From Actinobacillus delphinicola (lineage in GTDB: Bacteria; Pseudomonadota; Gammaproteobacteria; Enterobacterales; Pasteurellaceae): a stretch of DNA of 64,000 nucleotides. The notes beneath the pieces were generated by a model. It saw only the letters and a program-made list of their open reading frames with translations. It was not told the DNA's origin and did not search any database. The stretch spans positions 496,001 to 560,000 of the forward strand of contig NZ_LR134510.1 of assembly GCF_900638385.1 (NCBI RefSeq), given 5' to 3'. A program made the translations under genes and the position numbers. Position 1 is the first letter of the stretch. Every line of letters begins with the position of its first letter. This document shows positions 1-9,197 of the stretch, in pieces.

Positions 1-1
1 T

Positions 2-382
2 ATCATTTTAGGTTTAACCGCTTGTTCTACCGTGCAAAAAGTGGTGTATCGCATTGATGTTCCACAAGGAAATTATTTAGAACAAGTACAGGTAGCTAAA
101 ATTAAAACCGGCATGACTAAAACCCAAATACAATATTTACTCGGTACGCCGGCACTTGAAGATCCGTTTAGCAATAATCATTGGTATTATGTGTTTATTC
201 AACGTAAAGCATATGAAGCACCTCAACAACATACCCTAATTGTTAACTTTGATAAATCAGGTAAAGTAACCAGCTTTGATCTAGATAAGCCACTTCCAAA
301 AGATCCTGAAGCGGCTGTCAATAATGTTATCGTTTCAACTAAAACAGTTGAGCCTAGTACAGGCTGGTTTTCATGGTTATAA
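2..382 (+). CDS. bamE: Outer membrane assembly lipoprotein BamE (5' end outside window)
   Basis: BamE is a small lipoprotein of the BAM complex, which inserts beta-barrel proteins into the outer membrane. The reading frame is open to the left edge. Codons 2-25 read I-I-L-G-L-T-A-C, a lipobox whose Cys would be the lipidated first residue of the mature protein, so the real start lies upstream and the GTG at 32 is internal. The mature part carries the SmpA/OmlA signature: a Y-R-I-D-V-x-Q-G-N segment, then G-M-T-K-x-Q-I-Q-Y-L-L-G-T-P, then an H-W-Y-Y-V strand. A strong terminator follows the stop at once. Family assignment is firm; only the N-terminus is missing. Confidence 0.93.
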   Translation: MILGLTACSTVQKVVYRIDVPQGNYLEQVQVAKIKTGMTKTQIQYLLGTPALEDPFSNNHWYYVFIQRKAYEAPQQHTLIVNFDKSGKVTSFDLDKPLPKDPEAAVNNVIVSTKTVEPSTGWFSWL

Positions 383-386
383 AATT

Positions 387-412
387 ACGCTCGGGAAATC
401 CGAGCGTTTTTT
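387..412 (+). terminator. Rho-independent terminator of bamE
   Basis: Perfect 8-bp stem ACGCTCGG / CCGAGCGT around a 5-nt loop, followed at once by a run of T. It begins 5 bases after the bamE stop codon. Confidence 0.9.
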
Positions 413-494
413 ATAGAAAATTAATATTTTGTTTTAAGAAGGGATTTTACTAAGTATAAAAATATCTATAACACACCAAAGAAGGAGGAACGCT

Positions 495-716
495 ATGTTT
501 CCAGAATATCGTGATCTCATTATTCGTTTAAGAAACGACAATCCACAATTCAAATATGTGTATGATAAATACGAAGTACTTTATAACAAAATAGCGGCAC
601 TCAAACGCCACAAAGCCACCACCTCCGATCAAGAATTAAAAGAGTTAAAAAAAGAGAAACTCTTTTTAAAAGATCAGGTGTATGCAATGTTGCAAAAGGC
701 AAATAACGAAATTTAA
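495..716 (+). CDS. YdcH-family (DUF465) small coiled-coil protein
   Basis: This 73-residue, highly charged helical protein has the length and pattern of the DUF465/YdcH family: an N-terminal M-F-P-E-Y-R-D-L-I-x-x-L segment, N-P-x-F, then a Lys/Glu-rich helix with K-K-E-K-L-x-L-K-D. It has no signal peptide or membrane segment, so it should be cytoplasmic. The biochemical role of the family is not established. A near-consensus ribosome binding site (AAGGAGGA) sits just before the ATG. It is flanked by terminators on both sides and is therefore probably transcribed alone. Confidence 0.85.
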   Translation: MFPEYRDLIIRLRNDNPQFKYVYDKYEVLYNKIAALKRHKATTSDQELKELKKEKLFLKDQVYAMLQKANNEI

Positions 717-734
717 TCTTTCACTCATCAATGA

Positions 735-766
735 AGAAAACGAGAAAATTCTCGTTTTCTTTTTTA
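735..766 (+). terminator. Rho-independent terminator of the YdcH-like gene
   Basis: Ten-bp stem AGAAAACGAG / CTCGTTTTCT with a 6-nt A/T loop and a T run, 18 bases after the stop codon. Confidence 0.88.
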
Positions 767-845
767 TAAAATCTTTTCCTTAACACTCTGTTTTACAGTA
801 AAATTCTCCGCAATCATTACTACTAATAAAAGGTCTAAAACAAGA

Positions 846-2780
846 ATGAAAAAACCATTTAACGGTATTAGAAATTTTACAACACGTTATATCGACTGGA
901 TTATTCACCTAGGTAGAGTAAAATTTTCTTTACTCGGTGTTGTGATTTTGGCTATTTTCGCACTTTTCACCCAAAGTCTTCTTAGTCTAATTTTTATTGA
1001 TAAAATTTATCTTCCCGATATGATTCGCTCTATCATCTTTGGACTTTTTTCCGCCCCCTTTGTCGTTTATTTTTTTACACTACTCGTAGAACGTCTAGAG
1101 CGCTCACGTTTACGTTTAGCGGCATCTGTTGATAATCTTCGCCATGAAATTTCAGATCGTATTAATGCTGAAAAACGCCTCTCAGAGGCCTTATCCAGTC
1201 TTGCCCAAAACCACCGTGAAAAATCTGCATTAATGGCAACAATTAGCCATGAACTACGTACTCCATTAAATGGGATCATTGGTCTAAGCCGAATTCTTCT
1301 AGATGATAATCTAACTGAACAACAGCGTAACTATCTACAAACAATTAATACCAGTGCCGTTGCTTTAGGCTATATTTTTAGTGATATCATTGATTTAGAG
1401 AAAATTGATGCAAATCGTATTGAACTATGTCGTAAAGAAACCGAACTCCCTCGTTTCATTCATGATATTTCTAATTTTGCAACATTAATGACACGCCAAC
1501 GTAATCTTAAATTTGTTTTAGATTGCCCGAAAGATTTACCCCAATGCCTCTTATTAGATAGTCCACGTCTTAGTCAGGTATTATGGAACCTTATTAATAA
1601 TGCCGTAAAATTTACGCCTAAAGGGACCATTACCCTACGGGTAGAACAACGTGCAGAAAATAAATTTGCATTTATCTTAGAAGATACTGGGATTGGTATT
1701 CCTGAGGAAGATCTCTCTCACATTTTTGACATGTACTATCAAGTAAAATCTAGCGGATATAAGCCAGCAGGAAGCGGGATTGGGCTCGCGGTTTCTAAAA
1801 CAATTAGTAAATTGATGGGAGGCGATCTTACGGTTGAAAGTAAACTTAATGAAGGTTCGACCTTTACCGTTACCTTTCAAGCTGAAGTCACGCAAAAATC
1901 ATTTGATGATATAGAGCAACTTCCGACTACACTAAACATTCTATTAGTTGAAGATATTGAAGTGAATATTATCGTGGCGAAAGCAGTTTTAGAAAAACTC
2001 GGGTATGCTGTTGATGTTGCGATGACGGGGAAAGAAGCCATTCATAAATTTGAACGTAATGATTATGATCTCTTGTTGTTAGACATTCAACTTCCTGATA
2101 TTTCTGGGTTTGAAATCGCACAACATTTACGTCGTAAATACGAAAGCGGTGTCTATGATTATCTTCCGCCAATCATTGCATTAACTGCAAATGTCATGCA
2201 AAACAAAGCTGATTATAAAAAATATGGCATGGATGATGTATTACGTAAACCACTTGAATTAGAAGCACTTGTTGCTTGTATCCGACATTATTTTGCTGAT
2301 GAAATAAATATGGAAGCAGAATCACATCAAACAGAAAACCTCATTCCAACACTCAGTGAAGAACCCGTGCTTGAAACGCCACCAGCCCCCGTACAAGCCG
2401 TAACACCTGAAATATCTGATTCGGTCAATATTCCAATGCTCAAAGAACTTTTAGAAATCTTAGATATTGAATTATTGACAAAGAATCTCCATCTTTTTGA
2501 AGAGACTATGCCAACGTATTTACAAGAATTAGATGAAATCTATGCAAAATACGAACAAGATGCATCACTTGCCCCGCAAGTTGCCTCTGTGGCACATAAA
2601 ATTAAGGGCGCAGCAGCATCAGTAGGGTTACTAAAAATTCAAGAGTTAATGCAAAATGCGCAACAAGATGACAAGCCTGAATGGAAATCGCATATCCAAA
2701 CTTGGATTGAAGAACTCCACAAATCTTGGAAAACTAATGTTGCTGAATTAGAGGAATGGTTAAAAAAACAAGCTCCCTAG
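846..2780 (+). CDS. arcB: Aerobic respiration control sensor kinase ArcB, short form without PAS
   Basis: ArcB is the membrane hybrid kinase that senses the quinone redox state and phosphorylates ArcA when oxygen is low. Two membrane helices lie at about 26-50 and 58-82. Next come a short coiled linker, a histidine kinase core with S-H-E-L-R-T-P (His135), an N-box (N-L-I-N-N-A-V-K-F), a receiver domain with the phospho-acceptor Asp413 in L-L-D-I-Q-L-P, and a C-terminal HPt domain with His584 in A-H-K-I-K-G-A. The whole H1-D1-H2 relay is therefore present. At 644 residues it is much shorter than E. coli ArcB (778). The kinase His follows the membrane region so closely that the PAS domain is missing, as in Haemophilus. 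It is transcribed alone toward pnp. Confidence 0.95.
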   Translation: MKKPFNGIRNFTTRYIDWIIHLGRVKFSLLGVVILAIFALFTQSLLSLIFIDKIYLPDMIRSIIFGLFSAPFVVYFFTLLVERLERSRLRLAASVDNLRHEISDRINAEKRLSEALSSLAQNHREKSALMATISHELRTPLNGIIGLSRILLDDNLTEQQRNYLQTINTSAVALGYIFSDIIDLEKIDANRIELCRKETELPRFIHDISNFATLMTRQRNLKFVLDCPKDLPQCLLLDSPRLSQVLWNLINNAVKFTPKGTITLRVEQRAENKFAFILEDTGIGIPEEDLSHIFDMYYQVKSSGYKPAGSGIGLAVSKTISKLMGGDLTVESKLNEGSTFTVTFQAEVTQKSFDDIEQLPTTLNILLVEDIEVNIIVAKAVLEKLGYAVDVAMTGKEAIHKFERNDYDLLLLDIQLPDISGFEIAQHLRRKYESGVYDYLPPIIALTANVMQNKADYKKYGMDDVLRKPLELEALVACIRHYFADEINMEAESHQTENLIPTLSEEPVLETPPAPVQAVTPEISDSVNIPMLKELLEILDIELLTKNLHLFEETMPTYLQELDEIYAKYEQDASLAPQVASVAHKIKGAAASVGLLKIQELMQNAQQDDKPEWKSHIQTWIEELHKSWKTNVAELEEWLKKQAP

Positions 2781-2833
2781 ACTGTTCAACGCATTAATCT
2801 AAATAAAATCCTATCGAAATAGGAAAAACTCTG

Positions 2834-2839
2834 TATAAT
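2834..2839 (+). promoter_or_regulatory. Probable -10 element of the pnp promoter
   Basis: Perfect TATAAT just upstream of the pnp leader hairpin. No good -35 hexamer is visible about 17 bases upstream, so the call rests on the -10 and on its position between arcB and the leader. Confidence 0.5.
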
Positions 2840-2843
2840 GTCT

Positions 2844-2947
2844 AGGCTTTATTTTCCCATTAGCGTGCGGCTAACAAAAATAATTTCTGAAAAATATAAA
2901 TTAGTCCAAGATTATTTTTGCTAGTCGCAATTGGAAAATAATAGCCT
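2844..2947 (+). promoter_or_regulatory. Long hairpin in the pnp leader (possible RNase III / PNPase autoregulation site)
   Basis: The leader folds into a long imperfect stem. The left arm at about 2844-2884 pairs with the right arm at about 2911-2947. The best block is CTAACAAAAATAAT against ATTATTTTTGCTAG, and the stem continues through the G/C-containing part to TTTTCC / GGAAAA at the base. In E. coli the pnp leader forms a long duplex that RNase III cuts and PNPase then degrades to repress its own synthesis. The same logic is inferred here from position and shape, although the preceding gene is arcB and not rpsO. Confidence 0.6.
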
Positions 2948-2979
2948 TAGTGAATAATTTTTAATTAAAAGGATAATTT

Positions 2980-5118
2980 ATGACGCCAATTGTAAAACAA
3001 TTTAAATATGGTCAACATACTGTAACGTTAGAAACAGGTGCCATTGCACGTCAAGCAACCGCTGCCGTTATGGCAAGTATGGATGATACATCTGTGCTTG
3101 TAACTGTTGTTGCTAAAAAAGATGTAAAAGAAGGTCAAGACTTCTTCCCTCTTACCGTAAACTATCAAGAAAAAACTTACGCTGCGGGTAAAATTCCTGG
3201 CGGTTTCTTTAAACGTGAAGGACGCCCAAGTGAAGGCGAAACCCTTATTGCACGTTTAATCGATCGTCCGATTCGCCCATTATTCCCAGAAGGTTTCTTT
3301 AACGAAATCCAAATCATTGCAACTGTGGTTTCTGTAAATCCACAAGTAAGCCCTGATCTTGTTGCAATGATCGGTGCTTCAGCTGCATTAACTTTATCTG
3401 GGGTACCATTCAATGGCCCTATCGGTGTCGCTCGTGTTGGTTTCATCAACAACCAATTCGTCTTAAACCCAACAATCAACGAACAAAAAATTAGCGATCT
3501 AGATCTCGTTGTTGCTGGTACAGAAAAAGCGGTATTAATGGTTGAATCTGAAGCAAAAATTCTTTCAGAAGAACAAATGCTTGCAGCAGTTGTATTTGGT
3601 CATGAACAACAACAAGTTGTTATCCAAGCGATCAAAGAATTTGCCCAAGAAGCAGGTAAACCACGTTGGGATTGGGTAGCTCCAGAACCAAATACCGATT
3701 TAATTAACAAAGTTAAAGCATTAGCAGAAACTCGTGTTGGTGATGCATATCGTATTACCGAAAAACAAGCTCGCTACGCAGCAATTGATGAAATCAAAGC
3801 CGATGTTGTTGCACAATTACAGGCTGAAGATGAAACTATCGAAGAAAACAAAATCCTTGATATCATCACCGAATTAGAAAGTAATATTGTACGTAGCCGA
3901 ATCCTTGCAGGTGAACCACGTATCGATGGTCGTACAAAAGACACTGTGCGTGCATTAGATATTTGTACTGGCGTATTACCACGTACTCACGGCTCTGCAC
4001 TATTTACTCGTGGTGAAACTCAATCTTTAGCAGTTGCAACACTCGGTACTGAACGTGATGCACAAATCATCGATGAATTAACAGGTGAACGTAACGATCA
4101 CTTCTTATTCCACTACAACTTCCCTCCATTCTCTGTAGGTGAAACTGGAATGATCGGCTCACCAAAACGTCGTGAAATTGGTCATGGTCGTCTTGCAAAA
4201 CGTGGTGTGGCTGCAGTGATGCCAAGCATTACTGAATTCCCATACACCGTACGTGTAGTTTCAGAAATTACTGAATCTAATGGTTCATCTTCTATGGCAT
4301 CTGTATGTGGTGCATCTCTAGCATTAATGGATGCAGGTGTACCAATTAAAGCAGCTGTTGCTGGTATCGCAATGGGTCTTGTAAAAGGCGATGAAAACTT
4401 TGTTGTATTAACCGACATTCTTGGCGATGAAGATCACCTTGGCGATATGGACTTCAAAGTAGCAGGTACTCGTGAAGGGGTTACAGCATTACAAATGGAT
4501 ATCAAAATTGAAGGTATCACCCCTGAAATTATGCAAATCGCACTTAACCAAGCGAAAAGTGCACGTATGCACATCTTAAACGTGATGGAAAAAGCAATTC
4601 CTGCACCTCGTGAAGAATTGTCTGAATTTGCTCCACGTATTTACACCATGAAAATTGATCCTAAGAAAATCAAAGATGTTATCGGTAAAGGTGGCGCAAC
4701 TATCCGTTCTTTAACTGAAGAAACTAATACTTCTATTGATATTGATGACGACGGTACTGTAAAAATTGCAGCGACTGACGGTAACTCAGCGAAAGAAGTC
4801 ATGCGTCGTATTGAAGATATCGTTGCAGAAGTTGAAGCAGGCAAAATCTACCAAGGTAAAGTGACTCGCCTTGCTGATTTTGGGGCATTTGTTTCAATCC
4901 TTGGCAACAAAGAAGGTCTTGTTCATATTTCACAAATCGCTGATGAACGTGTAGAACGTGTAAGTGACTACTTAAAAGTCGGTCAAGAAGTAACTGTAAA
5001 AGTTGTAGAAATTGATCGTCAAGGTCGTATCCGCTTAACAATGAAAGATATTGTACCTGCTGAAGCAGTAGTAGCAGAAGAAACCGTTGTTGAACCATCA
5101 GCAACAGTTGAAGAATAA
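2980..5118 (+). CDS. pnp: Polyribonucleotide nucleotidyltransferase (PNPase)
   Basis: PNPase degrades RNA 3'-5' with phosphate and is a degradosome partner. The 712 residues match the usual length (E. coli 711). Two RNase PH-like domains (about 1-225 and 310-545) flank a helical linker. A KH domain with G-K-G-G at 569-572 and a C-terminal S1 domain at about 620-690 follow. An A-G-G-A ribosome binding site precedes the ATG. The leader upstream carries a long hairpin and the gene ends at a strong terminator, so it looks monocistronic. The next gene is deaD; nlpI, which lies between pnp and deaD in E. coli, is absent. Confidence 0.97.
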   Translation: MTPIVKQFKYGQHTVTLETGAIARQATAAVMASMDDTSVLVTVVAKKDVKEGQDFFPLTVNYQEKTYAAGKIPGGFFKREGRPSEGETLIARLIDRPIRPLFPEGFFNEIQIIATVVSVNPQVSPDLVAMIGASAALTLSGVPFNGPIGVARVGFINNQFVLNPTINEQKISDLDLVVAGTEKAVLMVESEAKILSEEQMLAAVVFGHEQQQVVIQAIKEFAQEAGKPRWDWVAPEPNTDLINKVKALAETRVGDAYRITEKQARYAAIDEIKADVVAQLQAEDETIEENKILDIITELESNIVRSRILAGEPRIDGRTKDTVRALDICTGVLPRTHGSALFTRGETQSLAVATLGTERDAQIIDELTGERNDHFLFHYNFPPFSVGETGMIGSPKRREIGHGRLAKRGVAAVMPSITEFPYTVRVVSEITESNGSSSMASVCGASLALMDAGVPIKAAVAGIAMGLVKGDENFVVLTDILGDEDHLGDMDFKVAGTREGVTALQMDIKIEGITPEIMQIALNQAKSARMHILNVMEKAIPAPREELSEFAPRIYTMKIDPKKIKDVIGKGGATIRSLTEETNTSIDIDDDGTVKIAATDGNSAKEVMRRIEDIVAEVEAGKIYQGKVTRLADFGAFVSILGNKEGLVHISQIADERVERVSDYLKVGQEVTVKVVEIDRQGRIRLTMKDIVPAEAVVAEETVVEPSATVEE

Positions 5119-5135
5119 TATTTAACCTTACACTA

Positions 5136-5186
5136 CAGAAAATTAAGTAGCGTTTCGTGCGTTGCTTAATTTTCTGCTTTTTTTTA
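5136..5186 (+). terminator. Rho-independent terminator of pnp
   Basis: Seventeen-bp near-perfect stem starting CAGAAAATTAAG and closing CTTAATTTTCTG, with a 7-nt loop and a long T run. Confidence 0.9.
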
Positions 5187-5281
5187 TTTAAATAGACATA
5201 ATCCTATTTGGTTTATCTGAAACGCCATAACCATTCCGTTATCCTCGTTTCATCTATTTCATATCATTTCGAGAATATTTA

Positions 5282-7084
5282 ATGACAGAACAACAATTAA
5301 CTTTTAATGATTTAGGCTTGCCAGAATACCTACTGAATGCCGTTGCAGACATGGGCTTTACTCAACCTTCCCCTATCCAAGAAAAATGTATCCCTGCACT
5401 ATTAGCAGGACAAGATGTGTTAGGTATGGCACAAACAGGAAGTGGTAAAACAGCTGCATTTTCTTTACCGTTACTTGCTCATTTAGATAGTAATCAAAAA
5501 TATCCACAAATGCTCGTAATGGCACCAACCCGTGAACTTGCTATTCAAGTAGCGGACGCTTGTGAACAATTTACTAAACACGCAAAAGGTTTACGTGTTG
5601 TCACTTTATACGGTGGTCAACGCTATGACATCCAATTGCGCGCACTTCGCCAAGGTGCACAAATTGTTGTGGGAACACCTGGACGTATTCTTGACCATTT
5701 ACGTCGCAATACCCTAGATCTCTCACATCTAAAATCTATCGTTTTAGATGAGGCAGATGAAATGTTACGTATGGGTTTCATTGACGATGTTGAAACCGTG
5801 ATGGCAGAGTTACCAGAAGATCACCAAACAGCCCTCTTCTCTGCCACAATGCCAGAACCGATTCGCCGCATTACGAAACGTTTTATGCGTGAACCACAAG
5901 AAATTAAAATTAAAGCAAGTAAAACAACCGCACCAGATATTACACAAAGTTGCTGGTACGTGCGTGGTTTCCGTAAGAATGAAGCACTTTTACGTTTTCT
6001 TGAAGTAGAAGACTTTGACGCAGCGATCATTTTTACACGCACCAAATCTGGCACAATGGATATCACTGCATTACTTGAACGTAATGGTTTCCGTGCGGCT
6101 GCTTTAAATGGTGATATGACCCAACAAGCACGTGAACAAACCCTTGATCGCTTACGTAATGGTAGCCTTGATATTTTAGTTGCAACCGATGTTGCAGCCC
6201 GCGGTCTTGACGTGGAACGCATTAGCCTTGTTGTAAACTATGACATTCCACTTGATGCCGAAAGCTACGTACACCGTATCGGACGTACAGGGCGTGCAGG
6301 ACGTGCAGGGCGTGCAATTTTATTCGTAGAACCTCGTGAAAACCGCTTATTGAAAAACATTGAGCGCTTGATGAATAAACCTATCGAAGAAGTAGGTGTA
6401 CCAAATCACGAAGTGCTACAAGCAAGTCGCCGTAAAAAATTCGTTGAAAAAGTAACAAAACAACTTGAACATCACGATCTTGCTGAATACCGCAGTTTAC
6501 TTGAAGATCTCTTCACTGCAGATCAAGATCAAGAAGATATTGCAGCAGCGATGTTAATGCTACTACAAGGAAAACAAAAACTGATCCTTCCACCAGATCC
6601 TGTAATCGAACCTCGCCGTGAACGTGGTGATCGCAACCGTGGAGATCGTCGTGATCGTAGCGATCGTGAAAATCCTCGCTCTCGTGAACGTCGTGGTTAT
6701 GGCACACCAATGGCAATGGATCTTTACCGTATTGAAGTAGGTCGTGCAGATGGTGTCGATGTTCGCCATATTGTTGGTGCAATCGCAAATGAAGGTGACA
6801 TCAGTAGCCGTAATATCGGTCATATTAAGCTTTATGATGACTACGCAACCGTTGAATTACCACAAGGTATGCCAAAAGCATTATTGAAACATTTCAATAA
6901 AGCCCGTGTGTTAAATAAACCAATGCAAATGTCATTCCTAAATGAAGTAAAAGCTCAAAGCAACGATCGTGGTGGTAAAGAGCGTGGTCGCAAAAACTTT
7001 GGTGATTCACGTAGAGAGCGTGGCGATCGTGAGAGAAAATTTAGCGAGAAAAAACGTTCATTCAAAGAACGTGGTCGCCGTTAA
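5282..7084 (+). CDS. deaD: Cold-shock DEAD-box RNA helicase DeaD (CsdA)
   Basis: ATP-dependent RNA helicase that remodels structured RNA during ribosome assembly and mRNA decay, chiefly in the cold. Visible motifs, in order: the Q motif region, A-Q-T-G-S-G-K-T (50-57), P-T-R-E-L, T-P-G-R, D-E-A-D (156-159), S-A-T, A-R-G-L-D and H-R-I-G-R-T-G-R. After the two RecA domains comes a DbpA-type RNA-binding domain (about 475-550, D-L-Y-R-I-E-V-G) and a very basic Arg/Gly/Asp/Glu tail. Length 600 fits the family (E. coli 629). It follows pnp, a functional neighbour in RNA decay, but has its own leader and terminator. Confidence 0.95.
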   Translation: MTEQQLTFNDLGLPEYLLNAVADMGFTQPSPIQEKCIPALLAGQDVLGMAQTGSGKTAAFSLPLLAHLDSNQKYPQMLVMAPTRELAIQVADACEQFTKHAKGLRVVTLYGGQRYDIQLRALRQGAQIVVGTPGRILDHLRRNTLDLSHLKSIVLDEADEMLRMGFIDDVETVMAELPEDHQTALFSATMPEPIRRITKRFMREPQEIKIKASKTTAPDITQSCWYVRGFRKNEALLRFLEVEDFDAAIIFTRTKSGTMDITALLERNGFRAAALNGDMTQQAREQTLDRLRNGSLDILVATDVAARGLDVERISLVVNYDIPLDAESYVHRIGRTGRAGRAGRAILFVEPRENRLLKNIERLMNKPIEEVGVPNHEVLQASRRKKFVEKVTKQLEHHDLAEYRSLLEDLFTADQDQEDIAAAMLMLLQGKQKLILPPDPVIEPRRERGDRNRGDRRDRSDRENPRSRERRGYGTPMAMDLYRIEVGRADGVDVRHIVGAIANEGDISSRNIGHIKLYDDYATVELPQGMPKALLKHFNKARVLNKPMQMSFLNEVKAQSNDRGGKERGRKNFGDSRRERGDRERKFSEKKRSFKERGRR

Positions 7085-7099
7085 TCATTAAATCAAATA

Positions 7100-7128
7100 A
7101 AAAGAGTAGCACCGTGCTACTCTTTTTT
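7100..7128 (+). terminator. Rho-independent terminator of deaD
   Basis: Stem AAAAGAGTAGCA / TGCTACTCTTTT with a tiny loop and a T run. Both flanks are A/T rich, so it could also act on transcripts arriving from mobA. Confidence 0.88.
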
Positions 7129-7146
7129 ATTTGCGATGATAAAATC

Positions 7147-7172
7147 ACGCCACATTTTTCGTAAAAATTTAT
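7147..7172. repeat. Half copy of the ACGCC palindrome family overlapping the mobA stop
   Basis: ACGCCACATTTTTC (7147-7160) is a left arm of the family, followed by the usual 12-nt A/T spacer GTAAAAATTTAT. The right arm is missing; mobA coding sequence takes its place. The mobA stop codon lies inside the spacer. Confidence 0.7.
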
Positions 7173-7753
7173 GCGTTTTCTTCCATCGTACGTACGTCAT
7201 CTAACGTATTAAAATTTTGAAAAGCATTTTTTTCATCAGAGAAATCTACCGCAATTCCCCCTTGCTGTTGCATAAAAGTTAAAATGCGACGTTGCCCCTT
7301 AGCTAAATATTCTTCTAAATCTGCAACGAGTTGACGTGACATCAAGCAGAAAGTGGGATGATCTCGTTCCCCATCATTTGCATACGCTAATTGCGTATTG
7401 TGTTGTTGAACTGCTTGCAACAATCGTGAGCATAGATGTTCAGATAAAAATGGATTATCACAAGGAACAAAAAGTACGTAATCCGTCCTCGCACGCTTAA
7501 GTGCAGTTAACATACCACTGAGTGGTCCTTGAAAATCTGGCAGATCATCTGCAAAAACAGGCACATCATAGGTCACATACTTTTCATGATTTCGGTTTGC
7601 ATTAATGCTCACCATTGAAACTTGCGGTAACAGGCGTGCCAAGCAATGTGTAATCATCGGTTTACCTTGAAAAGAAACAAGTCCTTTGTCTTGCCCCTGC
7701 ATTCGGCGTGCTTTTCCACCGGCTAAAATTACGCCACTAATTGTTATTGTCAT
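7169..7753 (-). CDS. mobA: Molybdenum cofactor guanylyltransferase MobA
   Basis: MobA transfers GMP from GTP to molybdopterin to make the guanine-dinucleotide cofactor of DMSO-reductase-family enzymes. The N-terminus carries the nucleotidyltransferase loop L-A-G-G-K-A-R-R-M-Q (10-19) followed by D-K-G. Further on are the F-V-P-C-D-N-P metal-binding segment and a conserved H-P-T-F. Length 194 equals E. coli MobA. It is divergent from yihD-dsbA, as in the enterobacterial mobA-yihD-srkA-dsbA locus, but here srkA is missing. The xanthine-dehydrogenase-type enzyme 11 kb away would normally need the cytosine form of the cofactor, made by MocA and not by MobA. Confidence 0.95.
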   Translation of the reverse strand: MTITISGVILAGGKARRMQGQDKGLVSFQGKPMITHCLARLLPQVSMVSINANRNHEKYVTYDVPVFADDLPDFQGPLSGMLTALKRARTDYVLFVPCDNPFLSEHLCSRLLQAVQQHNTQLAYANDGERDHPTFCLMSRQLVADLEEYLAKGQRRILTFMQQQGGIAVDFSDEKNAFQNFNTLDDVRTMEENA

Positions 7754-7815
7754 ATTTTATTCCGTCTTTAATTCAAGTATGATGTACATCCCATTATGAT
7801 CATAAGGAAAACCAG

Positions 7816-8082
7816 ATGAAATGTCATCGCTTAAATGAAGTATTGGAGCTACTTCAACCTTACTGGACTAAGAATCCAGAACTTAATCTTATGCAAGTGC
7901 TTGGGCAAATTGCCAAAGAAGCAGGATTTGATCAACCACTCGACACCTTATCTGATGAAGTGATCATCTACCATTTAAAAATGTTTGGAAAAGATAAAAA
8001 TGCACCGATTCCAGGTCTTCAAAAAGATTATGAAGAAGATTTTAAAACCGCTATATTAAAAGCACGTGGTGTCATTAAATAA
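7816..8082 (+). CDS. yihD: YihD family protein (DUF1040)
   Basis: Small cytoplasmic protein of 88 residues recognised by the N-terminal [15 protein letters not shown]-x-W and the C-terminal Y-E-E-D-F-K-x-A-I-L-x-A-R-G-V. Its function is unknown. It is followed 17 bases later by dsbA and shares its operon, a conserved arrangement in enterics and Pasteurellaceae. Its start has an AAGGA ribosome binding site. Confidence 0.9.
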   Translation: MKCHRLNEVLELLQPYWTKNPELNLMQVLGQIAKEAGFDQPLDTLSDEVIIYHLKMFGKDKNAPIPGLQKDYEEDFKTAILKARGVIK

Positions 8083-8099
8083 CAACAGAGGGAAAACCA

Positions 8100-8717
8100 A
8101 TGAAAAAACTACTTTTAGCTTTTATCGCATTATTCGGTCTTGCTCAAGCAAATGCGGACTCTGCTTATACAGAACTAGATCGTACTCCATCACCAACACC
8201 AACCGTTATCGAATTTTTCTCTTTCTACTGTCCACATTGCTATAATTTCCAATACGTTTACAAAATTCCACAAAAAGTAGAAGCCTCATTACCAAAAAAT
8301 GTAACGTTTAAACAATACCACGTTGCTTTTTTAGGTGCTCAAGGTGAAATGTTGACACGTGCATGGTCACTTGCGATGTTATTAAATGTACAAGACAAAG
8401 TTCGTGAGCCATTATTTAATTCAGTACGTGCAGGAGAAGAAGCAGGCGATCCGAATATCCCAACAATGGATACAGTTCGTAAGATCTTCTTAGATGCAGG
8501 CGTTACTCCAGATGAATTTAATGCATTTAATAGTTTCGCTGTCACCGCATTAACTAAAAAACAAGAAAATCTTGCACAATCACTCAACGTACGTGGTGTA
8601 CCTGATTTTTACGTTGATGAAAAATATCGCATTAATCCAGAAGCCCTTCCGAAAAATGAAGAAGGTTTTATTAATGGCTATGTAAAAACTATCAATGATT
8701 TATTGCAAAAGCACTAA
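8100..8717 (+). CDS. dsbA: Periplasmic thiol:disulfide oxidoreductase DsbA
   Basis: DsbA introduces disulfide bonds into proteins arriving in the periplasm and is reoxidised by DsbB. A Sec signal peptide (about residues 1-19, cleaved after A-N-A) is followed by a thioredoxin fold with the active site F-Y-C-P-H-C (Cys44, Cys47) and an inserted helical domain. The cis-proline loop reads R-G-V-P-D-F-Y-V. At 205 residues it matches the family. It is probably co-transcribed with yihD. Likely clients in this window include MrdA, DacA and other exported proteins. Confidence 0.96.
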   Translation: MKKLLLAFIALFGLAQANADSAYTELDRTPSPTPTVIEFFSFYCPHCYNFQYVYKIPQKVEASLPKNVTFKQYHVAFLGAQGEMLTRAWSLAMLLNVQDKVREPLFNSVRAGEEAGDPNIPTMDTVRKIFLDAGVTPDEFNAFNSFAVTALTKKQENLAQSLNVRGVPDFYVDEKYRINPEALPKNEEGFINGYVKTINDLLQKH

Positions 8718-8776
8718 AAGTTTGTTTTAATGCGACCCTTTTTAAATCTACATTATAGAAATACATCGAGGAAATT

Positions 8777-9103
8777 ATGACAGAGAGTTTTATCGTTACC
8801 CGTCGTTACTTTGATGATGAAAATTACCCACGCGGCTTTGCTCGTCATGGCGATTACACAATCAAAGAAGCACAAGTTTTAGAACAATTTGGACAAGCAT
8901 TCAAAGCGTTAGATAAAGGTGAACGTGCGCCAGTAACTGAAGAAGAAAAATCTTTTGTTGCTTTCTGTCGTGGCGAACACCCAGCAGAAACTTTCTTTGA
9001 AAAAGTATGGGGTAAATATCGTACCCGTATCGCGTCTGCAAAACGTGTTTACACACTTTCAGGCGTTATCGCTGACAATATTGAAGATTTCTCAGGCGAA
9101 TAA
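8777..9103 (+). CDS. maoP: Macrodomain Ori organisation protein MaoP (YifE)
   Basis: This 108-residue protein matches the YifE/DUF413 family: T-x-R-Y-F-D-x-x-x-Y-P-R-G-F-x-R-H-G-D-x-T-I-K-E-A-Q near the start, then P-V-T-E-E-E-K-x-F-V and W-x-K-Y-x-T-R-I. In E. coli MaoP acts with the maoS site to organise the Ori macrodomain. That role is transferred here by homology only; I did not identify a maoS-like site. An AGGAAA ribosome binding site precedes the ATG. The gene converges on smrB across a palindromic repeat. Confidence 0.88.
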   Translation: MTESFIVTRRYFDDENYPRGFARHGDYTIKEAQVLEQFGQAFKALDKGERAPVTEEEKSFVAFCRGEHPAETFFEKVWGKYRTRIASAKRVYTLSGVIADNIEDFSGE

Positions 9104-9135
9104 TTCTCTGTCTTAGTTATCTATCCAATACTAAA

Positions 9136-9183
9136 AACTACGCCACAATTTTCATAATTTTTTATGAAAATTGTGGCGTAGTT
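9136..9183. repeat. Palindromic repeat, ACGCC family (full copy, variant arms)
   Basis: Arms ACGCCACAATTTTC (9140-9153) and GAAAATTGTGGCGT (9166-9179) around a 12-nt A/T loop. The stem is extended by AACT / AGTT outside. The C-to-A change in the left arm is matched by a G-to-T change in the right, so pairing is kept. It lies between convergent maoP and smrB and may serve as a bidirectional terminator. Confidence 0.85.
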
Positions 9184-9197
9184 GTTTATAAAACCCA

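Noticed and set aside
5187-5281. Expected nlpI between pnp and deaD
   Set aside because: The gap is only 95 bases and holds no gene; nlpI is simply not here, and its absence from this spot does not show loss from the genome.
5821-6222. Long antisense open frame within deaD
   Set aside because: Strong deaD coding on the other strand explains it; composition is Arg/Ser rich with no family likeness. The same holds for antisense frames in pnp, secA, clpB, uvrA and the hydroxylase large subunit.
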